46,969 nucleotides of DNA from Leptospira biflexa (lineage in GTDB: Bacteria; Spirochaetota; Leptospiria; Turneriellales; DYLW01): the NCBI GenBank assembly GCA_020720785.1, contig DYOA01000006.1:17674-64642 (forward strand), written 5' to 3'. Made by a program: the position numbers and the translations under genes. Positions 34,514 to 43,268 of this stretch are shown one piece after another (within the stretch, counting starts at the first letter, position 1; every line of letters starts with the position of its first letter). Under the pieces are notes generated by a model that was not told where the DNA came from, did not search any database, and saw nothing but the letters and a program-made list of their open reading frames with translations.

Positions 34514-35326
34514 TCAGAAGTAACTGGAGCGTACTTTCAGCAGAATATCCAGTGCCTCGCTGTATTTTTCCTGGTGCATGAGGATACTACCGTAGGTTAC
34601 CCAGTTGCCAATGGAAATCTCGGTCAGGCTTGTTTTCTCCCGGATACTGGCAGAGATGGACTTTGCCCAAACGTCCATCTTTGCCTCATTCCCGAACTGA
34701 GAAAGCAGGGATTCTTTGAGTGAAGGGAGGGATTTGCCTCCCTTCTTTTCCACCAGGGAAACATACAGTTTTTCCGCAATATCATACTGTGAAATCTGCA
34801 TGGCAGAATACGCGATGATATTGATAAATTCCTCATTCAGGTGCTTATTCTCCGCAGAATTCATCATCTGATAAAAATCCAGAACCAACCCATACTGGGC
34901 CAGCCCAAATGCAGCAATAATTCCGCCGTTTTTGTTTTTGTTACCGTTTTTTCCGATGAAAGACAATGCCTTATGGTATTTTTTTTCTGCCAGATAATAG
35001 CTGGAAATCTGGTCCAGGTAATCCCCGGAATGGGAGAATTTTTCCAGACCCATCACCCACAGATCTTCTGTGTATTTACTTTTTTGCACATACTGGTGCA
35101 TACAGATTTCCGCCCACACCACCGGTTCGGAAATTTTTTGTAGCATTTCCTGAGCGGTAATCAGATATTTTGCTGATTTTTCCAGGAGTCCTATGCTTTC
35201 TTTTGCTCTCATGGACATCGGATACGATTGGTTATGAAATTTGGGGAAGGTTGATAAACCGGATAAATTTTTATAATTCCACTGATGGACTTCTTGACCG
35301 TTCTGGCTTTCGTTTTGGGCTTCCAT
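34514..35326 (-). CDS. Helical TPR-like protein of unknown function
   Basis: 270 residues, no signal peptide. Paired helices with Ala/Tyr/Leu spacing, e.g. Tyr-Leu-Ala-Glu-Lys-Lys-Tyr-His-Lys-Ala-Leu-Ser and Gln-Tyr-Asp-Ile-Ala-Glu-Lys-Leu-Tyr, suggest TPR repeats in the range 85-265. No enzymatic motif is seen. It is divergent from the hybrid kinase across 91 bp and may be a scaffold. The N-terminal 35 residues are polar and disordered-looking, and a later start at 35218 (Met-Ser-Met-Arg region) cannot be excluded. No function is assigned. Confidence 0.65.
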   Translation of the reverse strand: MEAQNESQNGQEVHQWNYKNLSGLSTFPKFHNQSYPMSMRAKESIGLLEKSAKYLITAQEMLQKISEPVVWAEICMHQYVQKSKYTEDLWVMGLEKFSHSGDYLDQISSYYLAEKKYHKALSFIGKNGNKNKNGGIIAAFGLAQYGLVLDFYQMMNSAENKHLNEEFINIIAYSAMQISQYDIAEKLYVSLVEKKGGKSLPSLKESLLSQFGNEAKMDVWAKSISASIREKTSLTEISIGNWVTYGSILMHQEKYSEALDILLKVRSSYF

Positions 35327-35417
35327 ATTTGATGTATCGGGTGGAATATTTTTTTTTTTAGATTTTTTTCAATGGGAAACTTTCTTTACGCCCGGAGAAA
35401 CCAATGGAAAAGGAACC

Positions 35418-37781
35418 ATGAGTCAGACCATATTCCACCCCGGAGATGTACTAATCCTCATTGTGGACGATAACATGGTTAACCTGCAGGTTCTGGGAAA
35501 ATTTCTCTCGAACGCAGGGTATAAAATCGGGGTCGCCCGCTCTGGGGCAAAAGCTCTTGCTTTTCTGGAGCAAAAAATTCCGGATTTGATCATCATGGAT
35601 ATTATGATGCCGGAAATGGATGGGTATGAGACCGTGGATAACATAAAAAAAGTCCACCCGGATATCCCTGTTATCTATTTAAGTGGTATGAAAGATTTCC
35701 AGAATAAAGTGAAAGCTTTTGAACACGGGGGGGTTGATTATATTGAAAAACCTTTCCATAAGGATGAAATCCTTGCCCGCATTGCCACCCAGATCAATGT
35801 TTTCATGATGCGGCGTCAACTGGAGGAGCAGAATAACCGCCTTAAAAAAGAAATAAAACTGCGGGAAACCTCGGAAAACCTGCTCCAGGCCACCAACCGG
35901 AAAATGCAGAGCATTTTTAACAACGCAGAAATCGGGATCATTTTCATCGACCCCGGATTCACTATCCATTATGCCAATCCTGCTGTTCAGGGAATCCTTG
36001 GATTTGCGGAAAAGGACATGGTGGATTCAAACATCAATCAGTTTATTGCCATATCAGATCGGGGAAAAGACCAGAGATACTGGGATAAGCTGGTGTCCGC
36101 CCGGCTGGATTATTATGAAATAGAGAGACAATTTGTAAAAGCCAATAAAGATATTATTGACTGTCACACCAAATCCATCGCATACAGAAATGAAGATGAA
36201 ATTCTGGAGTATATCATTATACTAATTGAGGACATTACCCAGAAAAATAAAATACAGGATGCATTTAATAATTATCTGTATTTCCTTCAGGTACTCATTG
36301 AAACCATCCCCACCCCGGTTTATTATAAAAACAAAGAAGGTAAATTTATTGGCTGTAACACTGCGTTCGCGGATCTGGTGGGATGCCGTAAAACCGATAT
36401 TATTGGAAAATTCTGTCTGGATATTTTTCCCAGCGAATTCAATGAAGAACAGGCCATGAAGGAAAAGGAAATTCTCAGAAACGGGAATACCCAGACTTTT
36501 GAGACAAAGCTCATTGACGGAAAAGGTAATGAACTTTATGTGATTTATAACCGGGCCGCATACATGATGGAAGATGGATCCATTGGCGGGATCATCGGAA
36601 CCATTCTGGATATAACCCAGATAAAAAAAGCGGAAATGCGACTGAAGGAAAATGAAAAAAAATTAATGGAGCTGAATGCATCCAAGGATAAGTTTTTCTC
36701 CATCATTGCCCATGATTTGAAGAACCCGTTTAACTCGCTGATTGGTCTTTCTGATATCATCATCCAGGATTTTCACGAGCTGGATAAAGATCAGATATTC
36801 AATACAGTAACGAGCCTGAACCGTTCGTCCAGATCGGCCTTTAACCTCCTCCAGAACCTGCTGGAATGGGCCAGTAGCCAGACCTCTTCAATGGATTACA
36901 AACCTCAGAATTTTTCCATCCTAAGACTGGTAGAAGAGGCCTTGGAACCGCATACCGGGGCGGCAGAAAGGAAAAATATTACCATAAACATTCCAATAGG
37001 GGAAAATCCTGCCGTCTTTGGGGATGTTAATATGCTCCGCACGGTAATCCGCAATCTGATCTCCAATGCCATTAAATTCACCAATCCGGGCGGAGAAATC
37101 CGCATACGGATCAGAAAGGACACCGCATTCTGTTATGTTGATGTGGAAGATAACGGAATTGGGATACCGGAAAAAGATATTCCTCTCCTTTTCCGGATTG
37201 ACCGGCATTACTCCCGGCGGGGCACCAGCGGAGAAACGGGCACAAGCCTTGGATTGATTATATGCAAGGAATTTGTGGAAAAAAATAAAGGTGAAATTTT
37301 TGTCAAAAGTGAACTGAGCAAAGGGACGATTTTCACTTTTTCCATACCTTTATCCCCCAGTGATTTCCATTTGGAGAGAGAAAACCCAGAATCATTCAAT
37401 CCGATGGTAAAAGTGGGAAACCTGGGGGATCTCACTATTCTCTATGCCGACGATGATGATGATTCGTTTTATCTGGTGAACCTGATTCTGAACCGCCATA
37501 TCCGCGATCTTCTGCGTGCAAAGGATGGGGCAGAAGCGGTAAAACTGGCCATTGAAAATCCTGTGGATATGGTTATTCTGGATTATGAAATGCCGTTAAA
37601 AAACGGATTGGACGCCATGATGGAAATAAGAAAATCCAAAAGTATTCCCGTTATCCTGCTGACCTCCCATTCCGAGCCATCCATGCTGGATGACTTAAAA
37701 AACAAAGGATTTCAGGATTTTATTATTAAACCGGTGAACCGCCGGGATCTCTTGGAAAAAATAACAAAAAACAGGCAATAA
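35418..37781 (+). CDS. Hybrid sensor histidine kinase REC-PAS-PAS-HisKA-HATPase-REC
   Basis: 787 residues, all cytoplasmic. The first receiver (10-125) has phosphoacceptor Asp61. A coiled coil (130-165) leads to two PAS domains (about 165-275 and 285-405). HisKA has His432 in Ile-Ile-Ala-His-Asp-Leu-Lys-Asn-Pro. HATPase has its N-box near 546-550, G1 Asp-Asn-Gly-Ile-Gly, and G2 Gly-Thr-Ser-Leu-Gly-Leu. The second receiver (about 672-785) has Asp722. Signal input is likely through PAS ligands or the first receiver, so it may act inside a phosphorelay. GGAACC lies near the start. It is followed by a 55-residue protein and yicC, possibly in one transcript. Confidence 0.93.
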   Translation: MSQTIFHPGDVLILIVDDNMVNLQVLGKFLSNAGYKIGVARSGAKALAFLEQKIPDLIIMDIMMPEMDGYETVDNIKKVHPDIPVIYLSGMKDFQNKVKAFEHGGVDYIEKPFHKDEILARIATQINVFMMRRQLEEQNNRLKKEIKLRETSENLLQATNRKMQSIFNNAEIGIIFIDPGFTIHYANPAVQGILGFAEKDMVDSNINQFIAISDRGKDQRYWDKLVSARLDYYEIERQFVKANKDIIDCHTKSIAYRNEDEILEYIIILIEDITQKNKIQDAFNNYLYFLQVLIETIPTPVYYKNKEGKFIGCNTAFADLVGCRKTDIIGKFCLDIFPSEFNEEQAMKEKEILRNGNTQTFETKLIDGKGNELYVIYNRAAYMMEDGSIGGIIGTILDITQIKKAEMRLKENEKKLMELNASKDKFFSIIAHDLKNPFNSLIGLSDIIIQDFHELDKDQIFNTVTSLNRSSRSAFNLLQNLLEWASSQTSSMDYKPQNFSILRLVEEALEPHTGAAERKNITINIPIGENPAVFGDVNMLRTVIRNLISNAIKFTNPGGEIRIRIRKDTAFCYVDVEDNGIGIPEKDIPLLFRIDRHYSRRGTSGETGTSLGLIICKEFVEKNKGEIFVKSELSKGTIFTFSIPLSPSDFHLERENPESFNPMVKVGNLGDLTILYADDDDDSFYLVNLILNRHIRDLLRAKDGAEAVKLAIENPVDMVILDYEMPLKNGLDAMMEIRKSKSIPVILLTSHSEPSMLDDLKNKGFQDFIIKPVNRRDLLEKITKNRQ

Positions 37782-37840
37782 ATAATTTTTTTTGTTAAAT
37801 GATTTCAGTTTTATCCGATACTCTGAATAAGGAGGAAACT

Positions 37841-38008
37841 ATGGAATCTATCAGCGAAATGTTTCCTTCCGTTATCAGTGCCGAGGAGGTAAGAAGTTTT
37901 TACCAGTTAGTGACGTCAGGACCTTCAAGGATACGGGAACGGGAAGAAAACGTTAACGAAAGTGCCAACCGTGGATCCAGTCATGCTCTTCTGGATAAAC
38001 TTGCATAG
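37841..38008 (+). CDS. Small protein of unknown function (55 aa)
   Basis: The ATG at 37841 has AAGGAGG seven bases ahead, the best ribosome site in this part, and it rejects the longer frame from 37799. The protein is soluble, helical in the middle, Ser/Glu-rich, ends Leu-Leu-Asp-Lys-Leu-Ala, and has no membrane helix or cysteine. I recognise no family. It lies 59 bases after the kinase and 14 before yicC. Confidence 0.6.
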   Translation: MESISEMFPSVISAEEVRSFYQLVTSGPSRIREREENVNESANRGSSHALLDKLA

Positions 38009-38022
38009 GAAACCGATCATCC

Positions 38023-38925
38023 ATGGAGAGTATGACAGGTTATGGTGAATCACACTTCACCATTGAAGGGTTTAAGTTTGCTTTTTACCTGAAAAGCCTG
38101 AACTCCAAATATTTTGAGGTTAGCTACCACTTCCCTGATACTTTCCGATGGTTTGAGTTCAGGGCCGATGAGTTAATCAAGAAAAGGATCAACCGGGGAA
38201 AAGTGGACATCTTTCTGGATGTGGAATCCACCCAACCTTCCCAGAACGTGATCAATCTGCCCCTCCTCAACAGCTATGAGCAGATTTTTCAGAATCTTTA
38301 TAACAGAAAAAAAGTAAGTATCCCCATGGAAGTTCTGGTACAGCTTCCTGATATATTTGAAGCAAAAGATATAGCTTGGTCGCAATATTTACAGAAGTTT
38401 GAATTTTATTATCTCCGGGCAATGGCCAAATTAAAAAGAGCCCGCATAAAAGAGGGTAAAAAAATAAGGTCCATTCTGATCAGAAAAATAAGGGATATAT
38501 CCAGGTATAATAAAAAAAACTCCATAATCCAGAAAAGGGATCTGAAAGAACAGGAAACTGTTTTTTCTGAAAAGCTAAGCTACTTAATTGAATCCAATAA
38601 AGAGCTTCTGGAGAAAAGGCTGAATACTAATCCTTCTGATTTTCTGCATCTGCTCTGGAATATTGCCAGGGATGACTTCCGGTATTTCATCCAGAGCGAT
38701 GCAACCGAAGAAATTGACCGGATTCATATTCATCTGGATGAAGCAACGCTGAAGGTGGATATGAAAGAACCCCAGGGGAAAATTCTGGAATTCTTTTTTC
38801 AGGAAATTCTCCGGGAAGTGAATACTGTCGCGTCCAAAACCAGAAACATAGACATGAACAGAAATGCGGTATATATGAAAACCTCCATAGAAGAAATCAG
38901 AGAGCAGCTAAGGAACATTGAATGA
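38023..38925 (+). CDS. yicC: YicC-family endoribonuclease
   Basis: 300 residues. The signature start Met-x-Ser-Met-Thr-Gly-Tyr-Gly is present. The C-terminal DUF1732 part, with Arg-Glu-Val-Asn-Thr-Val-Ala-Ser-Lys (about 265-273), is well conserved. E. coli YicC is an RNase that helps degrade the small RNA RyhB. Its stop overlaps remA by four bases (ATGA). In many Gram-positives, yicC (yloC) and remA precede gmk and rpoZ. Here gmk and rpoZ do not follow. Function in spirochaetes is not known. Confidence 0.9.
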   Translation: MESMTGYGESHFTIEGFKFAFYLKSLNSKYFEVSYHFPDTFRWFEFRADELIKKRINRGKVDIFLDVESTQPSQNVINLPLLNSYEQIFQNLYNRKKVSIPMEVLVQLPDIFEAKDIAWSQYLQKFEFYYLRAMAKLKRARIKEGKKIRSILIRKIRDISRYNKKNSIIQKRDLKEQETVFSEKLSYLIESNKELLEKRLNTNPSDFLHLLWNIARDDFRYFIQSDATEEIDRIHIHLDEATLKVDMKEPQGKILEFFFQEILREVNTVASKTRNIDMNRNAVYMKTSIEEIREQLRNIE

Positions 38926-39215
38926 AATTACTCCATATTGGTTTTTCCAACGCCGTGAGCATTGATAAGATTGTCTCCATCATTACCCCGGATACCGCCA
39001 TTGCAAAAAGAATACGGGATAAAGCAAAAGAAGAGAATACTCTGGTGGACTGCACCATGGGAAGAAAACTGCGCAGCATGATCCTCACGGAAAGCTCCTA
39101 TACGTTTTTATCGGCCATCCGTCCGGAAGCCTTGATGTCCCGTGCAGAAGGAAAATATGAAGAAAAAATCCCCGCCGCCACAGAGGATGAGCCTTCATTG
39201 CCCCCGGACGAATAA
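38922..39215 (+). CDS. remA: RemA/DUF370-family regulator
   Basis: 97 residues, about ten more than Bacillus RemA, with an acidic Pro-rich tail. The family pattern Ile-Gly-Phe-x-Asn-x-Val near the start, Arg-Ile-Arg in the middle and Asp-Cys-Thr-Met-Gly-Arg-Lys is kept. RemA is a DNA-binding protein for biofilm matrix genes in Bacillus. Members elsewhere may have other targets. It overlaps yicC by four bases, so the two are translated together. The gene ends two bases before the convergent hydrolase stop. Confidence 0.85.
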   Translation: MKLLHIGFSNAVSIDKIVSIITPDTAIAKRIRDKAKEENTLVDCTMGRKLRSMILTESSYTFLSAIRPEALMSRAEGKYEEKIPAATEDEPSLPPDE

Positions 39216-39217
39216 AC

Positions 39218-40186
39218 CTATTTTAAAAAAGATAAGACTCTTTTCTCATACTCCGTCCGATGTGCCGGATGAGGATACAGGTAAACATGCTCCCCCTCCG
39301 CAAAGAAGTGAACCTGTATTTTCTTTCCTTGGAGCAGGCCAATTTCTTCCCTGAGAAAATTTGCAGGAGTCCTGTTATCCTTCTCCCCTTGGAGAATCAT
39401 AACGGGAATTTTAACATTTAACAAAAGCCGAGAAAGTGCCAGATCTTCCATGCTTCCTTCCACATAAAGATTGTATCCCCAGAGAGTCACATGAATAATC
39501 CATAACGGATATCCGGCAGATCCGGATGTATGCAGTAATGATTTCTGTGCGTTCACCATTGGGCTGTCCATAATTATTTTTTCTATTCTGATTCCATCCA
39601 ATTTTTCCATTTCCCTGAATTCCGGCATTCCGGAAAGATACATGGTTGCCATTGCTCCCATGGAAAAGCTGTACAAAACAAACGTATCAATGCCATAATT
39701 TTTTTTCATGAACTTCATACCACCCAGGATATCCTCCGCAAATTTTTTCCCCATTACGGAACGGGCTTGCGGGGAAATTCCGGAATTTCTCAAATCTGGC
39801 AAAAATACATTATATTCCTTATCCACCCCTCCCTTCCGGAACAGCTCCAGATATTTCATGGGTTTCAATCGGTTTGCTCCCCGCCCGTGAACCATGATAA
39901 TGGCCTTATGGGATTTTTTTTGGGCCGGCGTAAACCAGGCATGTAGCCGGATATCCTCTTTCAGAGATGGGAAAGTCACATTTTCATACCGGTATCCATA
40001 ATCTCCGGGATTTCTTTTTTTCCCAATGGCATAATGTTCCAGCAATTCCGGATCTTTAAAAACTGCTTCAAAGGTCCGGGGTTTAAAATATTCCACTGAA
40101 TGGATAAAAAAACCCAGAAAAATCAGATACAGAATGAACACTGGAATGGTGATGTAGAGGGAAATTCTAAAAATACGTTGCTTCAT
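39218..40186 (-). CDS. Membrane-anchored alpha/beta hydrolase
   Basis: 322 residues. An N-terminal helix (about 8-30) anchors it facing the periplasm. The hydrolase fold follows: Met-Val-His-Gly-Arg-Gly (about 98-103), nucleophile elbow Tyr-Ser-Phe-Ser-Met-Gly (about 172-177), acid in Gly-Glu-Lys-Asp-Asn near 273, and His in Glu-Gly-Glu-His-Val near 301. The elbow has Ser where Gly is usual two residues ahead of the nucleophile, a tolerated variant in YqiA/BAAT-like proteins. The substrate is unknown. It converges with remA. Confidence 0.82.
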   Translation of the reverse strand: MKQRIFRISLYITIPVFILYLIFLGFFIHSVEYFKPRTFEAVFKDPELLEHYAIGKKRNPGDYGYRYENVTFPSLKEDIRLHAWFTPAQKKSHKAIIMVHGRGANRLKPMKYLELFRKGGVDKEYNVFLPDLRNSGISPQARSVMGKKFAEDILGGMKFMKKNYGIDTFVLYSFSMGAMATMYLSGMPEFREMEKLDGIRIEKIIMDSPMVNAQKSLLHTSGSAGYPLWIIHVTLWGYNLYVEGSMEDLALSRLLLNVKIPVMILQGEKDNRTPANFLREEIGLLQGKKIQVHFFAEGEHVYLYPHPAHRTEYEKRVLSFLK

Positions 40187-40285
40187 AAAAGCATTTTATA
40201 CCACTTTTGATTCGTGTCAACCTAAAATTCCATGGAAAGGGAAAATTCTGCCGGTGCAGGATCCCGGAAAAACCCGGCTTTTTGC

Positions 40286-42505
40286 TTATTCCAGCTTCAG
40301 ATCTTCCCCGGGAACTTCCCGGGAAGGGGCATAGGTACGGGGTTCCGTGCCCGCAAAAAATACCTGGTTTTGGATAATTTTATCACAACTGGTTTCATCC
40401 CGGGGAACTCCGCCGGAATCCTCACAGAAATTTTCCCTGGTGACATCTTCCAGTGTCCAGTTTTCCAGAAAAGGAGCGGGAGGATCATTTCTGCGGGCAG
40501 CCCGGATATAATTCACCCAAGCCGGTGCACAGAGACTGCCTCCGGTACGTCCCCGTCCCAGAGTGGTGTTCATATCATTCCCCAACCAGATGGCGGTAAC
40601 TTCATCCGAGACAATGCCCACAAACCAGGCATCTTTCCAATCCGAGGTGGTTCCGGTTTTACCCGCAACCTCATAAGGCAGATAATTGGGATCTTTTTTC
40701 CGTAGCGGTTCCACCCAGCCGGCAGATCCATCGGACTCAAAAACCCCCTGGAGCATGCTCACGGTAATGTAAGAAGCCACCGGATCCAATACAGGGACAG
40801 ACGCAATACTGGCATCTTCTTCCCATAAAATTTTCCCCTGTGCATTCTCTATCCGCAGAATATCCCGGGGAGCAATTCTTTTTCCCTGGTTGGTTATGGT
40901 AGAATATATTTGTGCAATCTCCATGGGAGTAAACACCGGAGTGCCAATGGCCACCCCCAGCTCATAGGGAACCCGCTCTTTTATCTCTGAATACGGTGCG
41001 TCCAGTGAATCCGAGATTACCGTGCGCAACTCATCAATTCCGGCCATTTGCAGAACACGGATGGCGGGAATGTTACGGCTCATCTGGAGGGCTCTGCGAG
41101 CAGTAATTTTCCCCAGGTACTGATAGTCATAATTATCGTAGGTCTTTTTACCAATAGTCAATTTTGTATCATCCAGAATGGTGGCCGGACTCACCTGTTT
41201 CTGGCTGATAGCGGTATAGTATACCAGAGGTTTCATGACAGAACCAATCTGCCTCTTTGCCAGTACCGCCCGGTTGAACTGATTTTTACTGGTGAATTCA
41301 AATCCGCCCACCATGGCCAGAATATAACCAGTCCCGGGTTCAATGGATACCAATGCTCCGTTGGTTTTTTCTTTTGCAAGAGTCAGTTCCGCCATCTGGT
41401 TTTTGTTACCTTTTTTTGCGGCATATTTGATCAGACTGTCATAATACTTTTTTTGATTTTCAATGGTGAGGTTCATGACGGAGGCCGCTGCTTTCTGTTT
41501 TTTCAAATCCAGGGTGGTATAGATGCGGAGGCCACCTTTGAGTATCTCTTCATTGCTGAATTTTTTCAGAAGCTTCTGCTGAATATAATCCATGAAATAC
41601 GGTGCGGGATTGTTTCTGTATTCCATATCCGGGAAATCCCCAATTTTGGAGACGTAGGATCCTTTCACGTCCTTGACTCCCCAGTTCCTTTTAAAAAGGT
41701 CGATGGCGGATTTTTTATTCTTTTCTGTGATGGCCCCGGTCTCTACCAGGGAACCCATGGCCAGTTCCTGTCTTTCCATGGCCATTTTTAAATTATTTAT
41801 GGGAGAATAACGGTTGGGACTGGGGATGATCCCGATCATCATGGCACTTTCCCCCACATCCAGCTCTGCCGCACTTTTATTGAAATAAAAGCGGGAAGCG
41901 GATTCAACGCCATAATTTCCATGGCCAAAGTAAATGAGATTCAGATACATTTCCAGAATTTCTTTTTTTGTATAATTATTCTCAATGGCCCTGGAACAGA
42001 ATACTTCAAATATTTTCCGCTGGATTGTTTTTTCCTGGGTGGTGAACAAAACCTTGGAAAGCTGCTGGGTAATGGTGGATCCACCCTGGGAATAACCAAA
42101 AGTGATTATATTGGCAAAAAATGCCCGTACTATCGCGGCATAGTCCAGCCCATGGTGTTGATAAAAGCTCCGGTCTTCGTTCGCAATCAGAGTTTTGGGT
42201 ATCCACTCCGGAATCTTTTCCAGGTTAATCAATTCCCTTCTTTCCGAATAATACTCTCCGATGAGTATGCCATTTCTGTCATACACCCGGGAGGGAATGG
42301 CCACTCCTCCGATGTCCACAGAGCTGGACGCTTCCCCGGCATTGATGGGGGAACGCATAATATCCAGCTGGGTTTTGTAATCCACCAGCTTTTTTAAAAC
42401 TTTATCTTGTTGGTTCTCCCATTGGAAAAAAACGACAGCAAAGTAAAGGACGGCAAAAACACCCAGAATAAATGGCCCAAGGACAATCCACCGCCATCTA
42501 TTCAT
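40286..42505 (-). CDS. Class A penicillin-binding protein (PBP1A-type)
   Basis: 739 residues, bifunctional for peptidoglycan. A membrane helix (about 6-28) leads to a GT51 glycosyltransferase with Glu110 in Asn-Glu-Asp-Arg-Ser-Phe-Tyr and the Gly-Gly-Ser-Thr-Ile-Thr-Gln-Gln block. The transpeptidase carries Ser422-x-x-Lys425 (Arg-Gln-Ile-Gly-Ser-Val-Met-Lys), Ser476-Arg-Asn478 and Lys616-Thr-Gly-Thr. The usual Pro of Arg-Gln-Pro-Gly is Ile. The C-terminal tail has two Cys. Its GAGG ribosome site overlaps the rplU stop, so it is translationally coupled to L21. Activity is likely intact. Confidence 0.93.
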   Translation of the reverse strand: MNRWRWIVLGPFILGVFAVLYFAVVFFQWENQQDKVLKKLVDYKTQLDIMRSPINAGEASSSVDIGGVAIPSRVYDRNGILIGEYYSERRELINLEKIPEWIPKTLIANEDRSFYQHHGLDYAAIVRAFFANIITFGYSQGGSTITQQLSKVLFTTQEKTIQRKIFEVFCSRAIENNYTKKEILEMYLNLIYFGHGNYGVESASRFYFNKSAAELDVGESAMMIGIIPSPNRYSPINNLKMAMERQELAMGSLVETGAITEKNKKSAIDLFKRNWGVKDVKGSYVSKIGDFPDMEYRNNPAPYFMDYIQQKLLKKFSNEEILKGGLRIYTTLDLKKQKAAASVMNLTIENQKKYYDSLIKYAAKKGNKNQMAELTLAKEKTNGALVSIEPGTGYILAMVGGFEFTSKNQFNRAVLAKRQIGSVMKPLVYYTAISQKQVSPATILDDTKLTIGKKTYDNYDYQYLGKITARRALQMSRNIPAIRVLQMAGIDELRTVISDSLDAPYSEIKERVPYELGVAIGTPVFTPMEIAQIYSTITNQGKRIAPRDILRIENAQGKILWEEDASIASVPVLDPVASYITVSMLQGVFESDGSAGWVEPLRKKDPNYLPYEVAGKTGTTSDWKDAWFVGIVSDEVTAIWLGNDMNTTLGRGRTGGSLCAPAWVNYIRAARRNDPPAPFLENWTLEDVTRENFCEDSGGVPRDETSCDKIIQNQVFFAGTEPRTYAPSREVPGEDLKLE

Positions 42506-42512
42506 GAAAACC

Positions 42513-42827
42513 TCACGTAACAGCTATAGAGGTGACCTGTAGCTTCTGGTAATTTTGTCGGTGTCCCCATTTCTTATGGTAATTTTTACGTTTTTTATAG
42601 ATAAATCCTGTTATTTTGGGTCCCTTCACATCTTCCAGTATCTTTGCTTTCACTGTTACCTCTGTAAGGAACGGACGACCGATGAGGACATTTTCCCCAT
42701 CTTCCAGCAAAAGGACTTTCTCCATGGCGAATTCTTCGCCGGCTTCTTTTCCGGTGAGCTCTGAATAAAAAATTTGATTTGGGGACAATTTTACCTGTTT
42801 GCCACCAATTTCCACAACCGCGATCAT
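42513..42827 (-). CDS. rplU: 50S ribosomal protein L21
   Basis: 104 residues, normal for L21. The N-terminal Val-Glu-Ile-Gly-Gly-Lys-Gln and the C-terminal Lys-Lys-Arg-Lys-Asn-Tyr-His-Lys-Lys-Trp-Gly-His-Arg-Gln motif are diagnostic. It binds 23S rRNA. In most bacteria it is followed by rpmA (L27) and then obg. Here a PBP gene follows after seven bases and rpmA is not in the window. It is divergent from a STAS gene. The ATG at 42827 has no obvious Shine-Dalgarno sequence. Confidence 0.95.
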   Translation of the reverse strand: MIAVVEIGGKQVKLSPNQIFYSELTGKEAGEEFAMEKVLLLEDGENVLIGRPFLTEVTVKAKILEDVKGPKITGFIYKKRKNYHKKWGHRQNYQKLQVTSIAVT

Positions 42828-42941
42828 AAGTCAGGATGTAAAATTGAATTATCCCGTCAAGGAATAAGTTTGACCATTTGCTATGGAAAAAATACGGAAT
42901 CTTCTTGCCATTTTGTAAAATATTAATCCTATGGTTGTATT

Positions 42942-43268
42942 ATGAATATCAAAGCATCCAAAGCCGGCTCCTTTGTGGTTTTTTCCCTGGACGGAAAGCT
43001 GGACTCCACCACTTCCGGAAAGCTCACGGAGTATCTGGACAAGGCCATATCCAATGGAGACGTCTGGATTATTCTGGACATGGAAAAAGTCCCCTTTGTT
43101 TCTTCCGCAGGTATTGGAGCCATCATGAAAGCACTCAGTGACACCTCCGGAGCATCCGGTGATCTGCGTATCCTGAAAATCCAGAGCGATGTAAAAAAAG
43201 TGTTTTCCCTGGTGGGCTTTGACACCGCTCTGAAATTTTTCGATAATCTGGAACGTGCTATTGCTTAG
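42942..43268 (+). CDS. STAS-domain anti-sigma-factor antagonist
   Basis: 108 residues forming one STAS domain. The phosphorylation loop reads Phe-Val-Ser-Ser-Ala-Gly-Ile-Gly (52-59). Compared with SpoIIAA the second Ser is Ala56, so Ser54/Ser55 are the likely targets; this Ser-Ser-Ala-Gly variant is common. Such proteins bind an RsbW-type kinase to free a sigma factor. The receiver-ATPase at 5542 is a candidate partner, about 36 kb away. It is divergent from rplU and overlaps the convergent pcnB end by 11 bp. Confidence 0.9.
   Translation: MNIKASKAGSFVVFSLDGKLDSTTSGKLTEYLDKAISNGDVWIILDMEKVPFVSSAGIGAIMKALSDTSGASGDLRILKIQSDVKKVFSLVGFDTALKFFDNLERAIA

Noticed and set aside
42870..42898. Promoter TTGACC-17-TACGGA ahead of the STAS gene
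   Set aside because: The -10 match is too weak to list as a feature.
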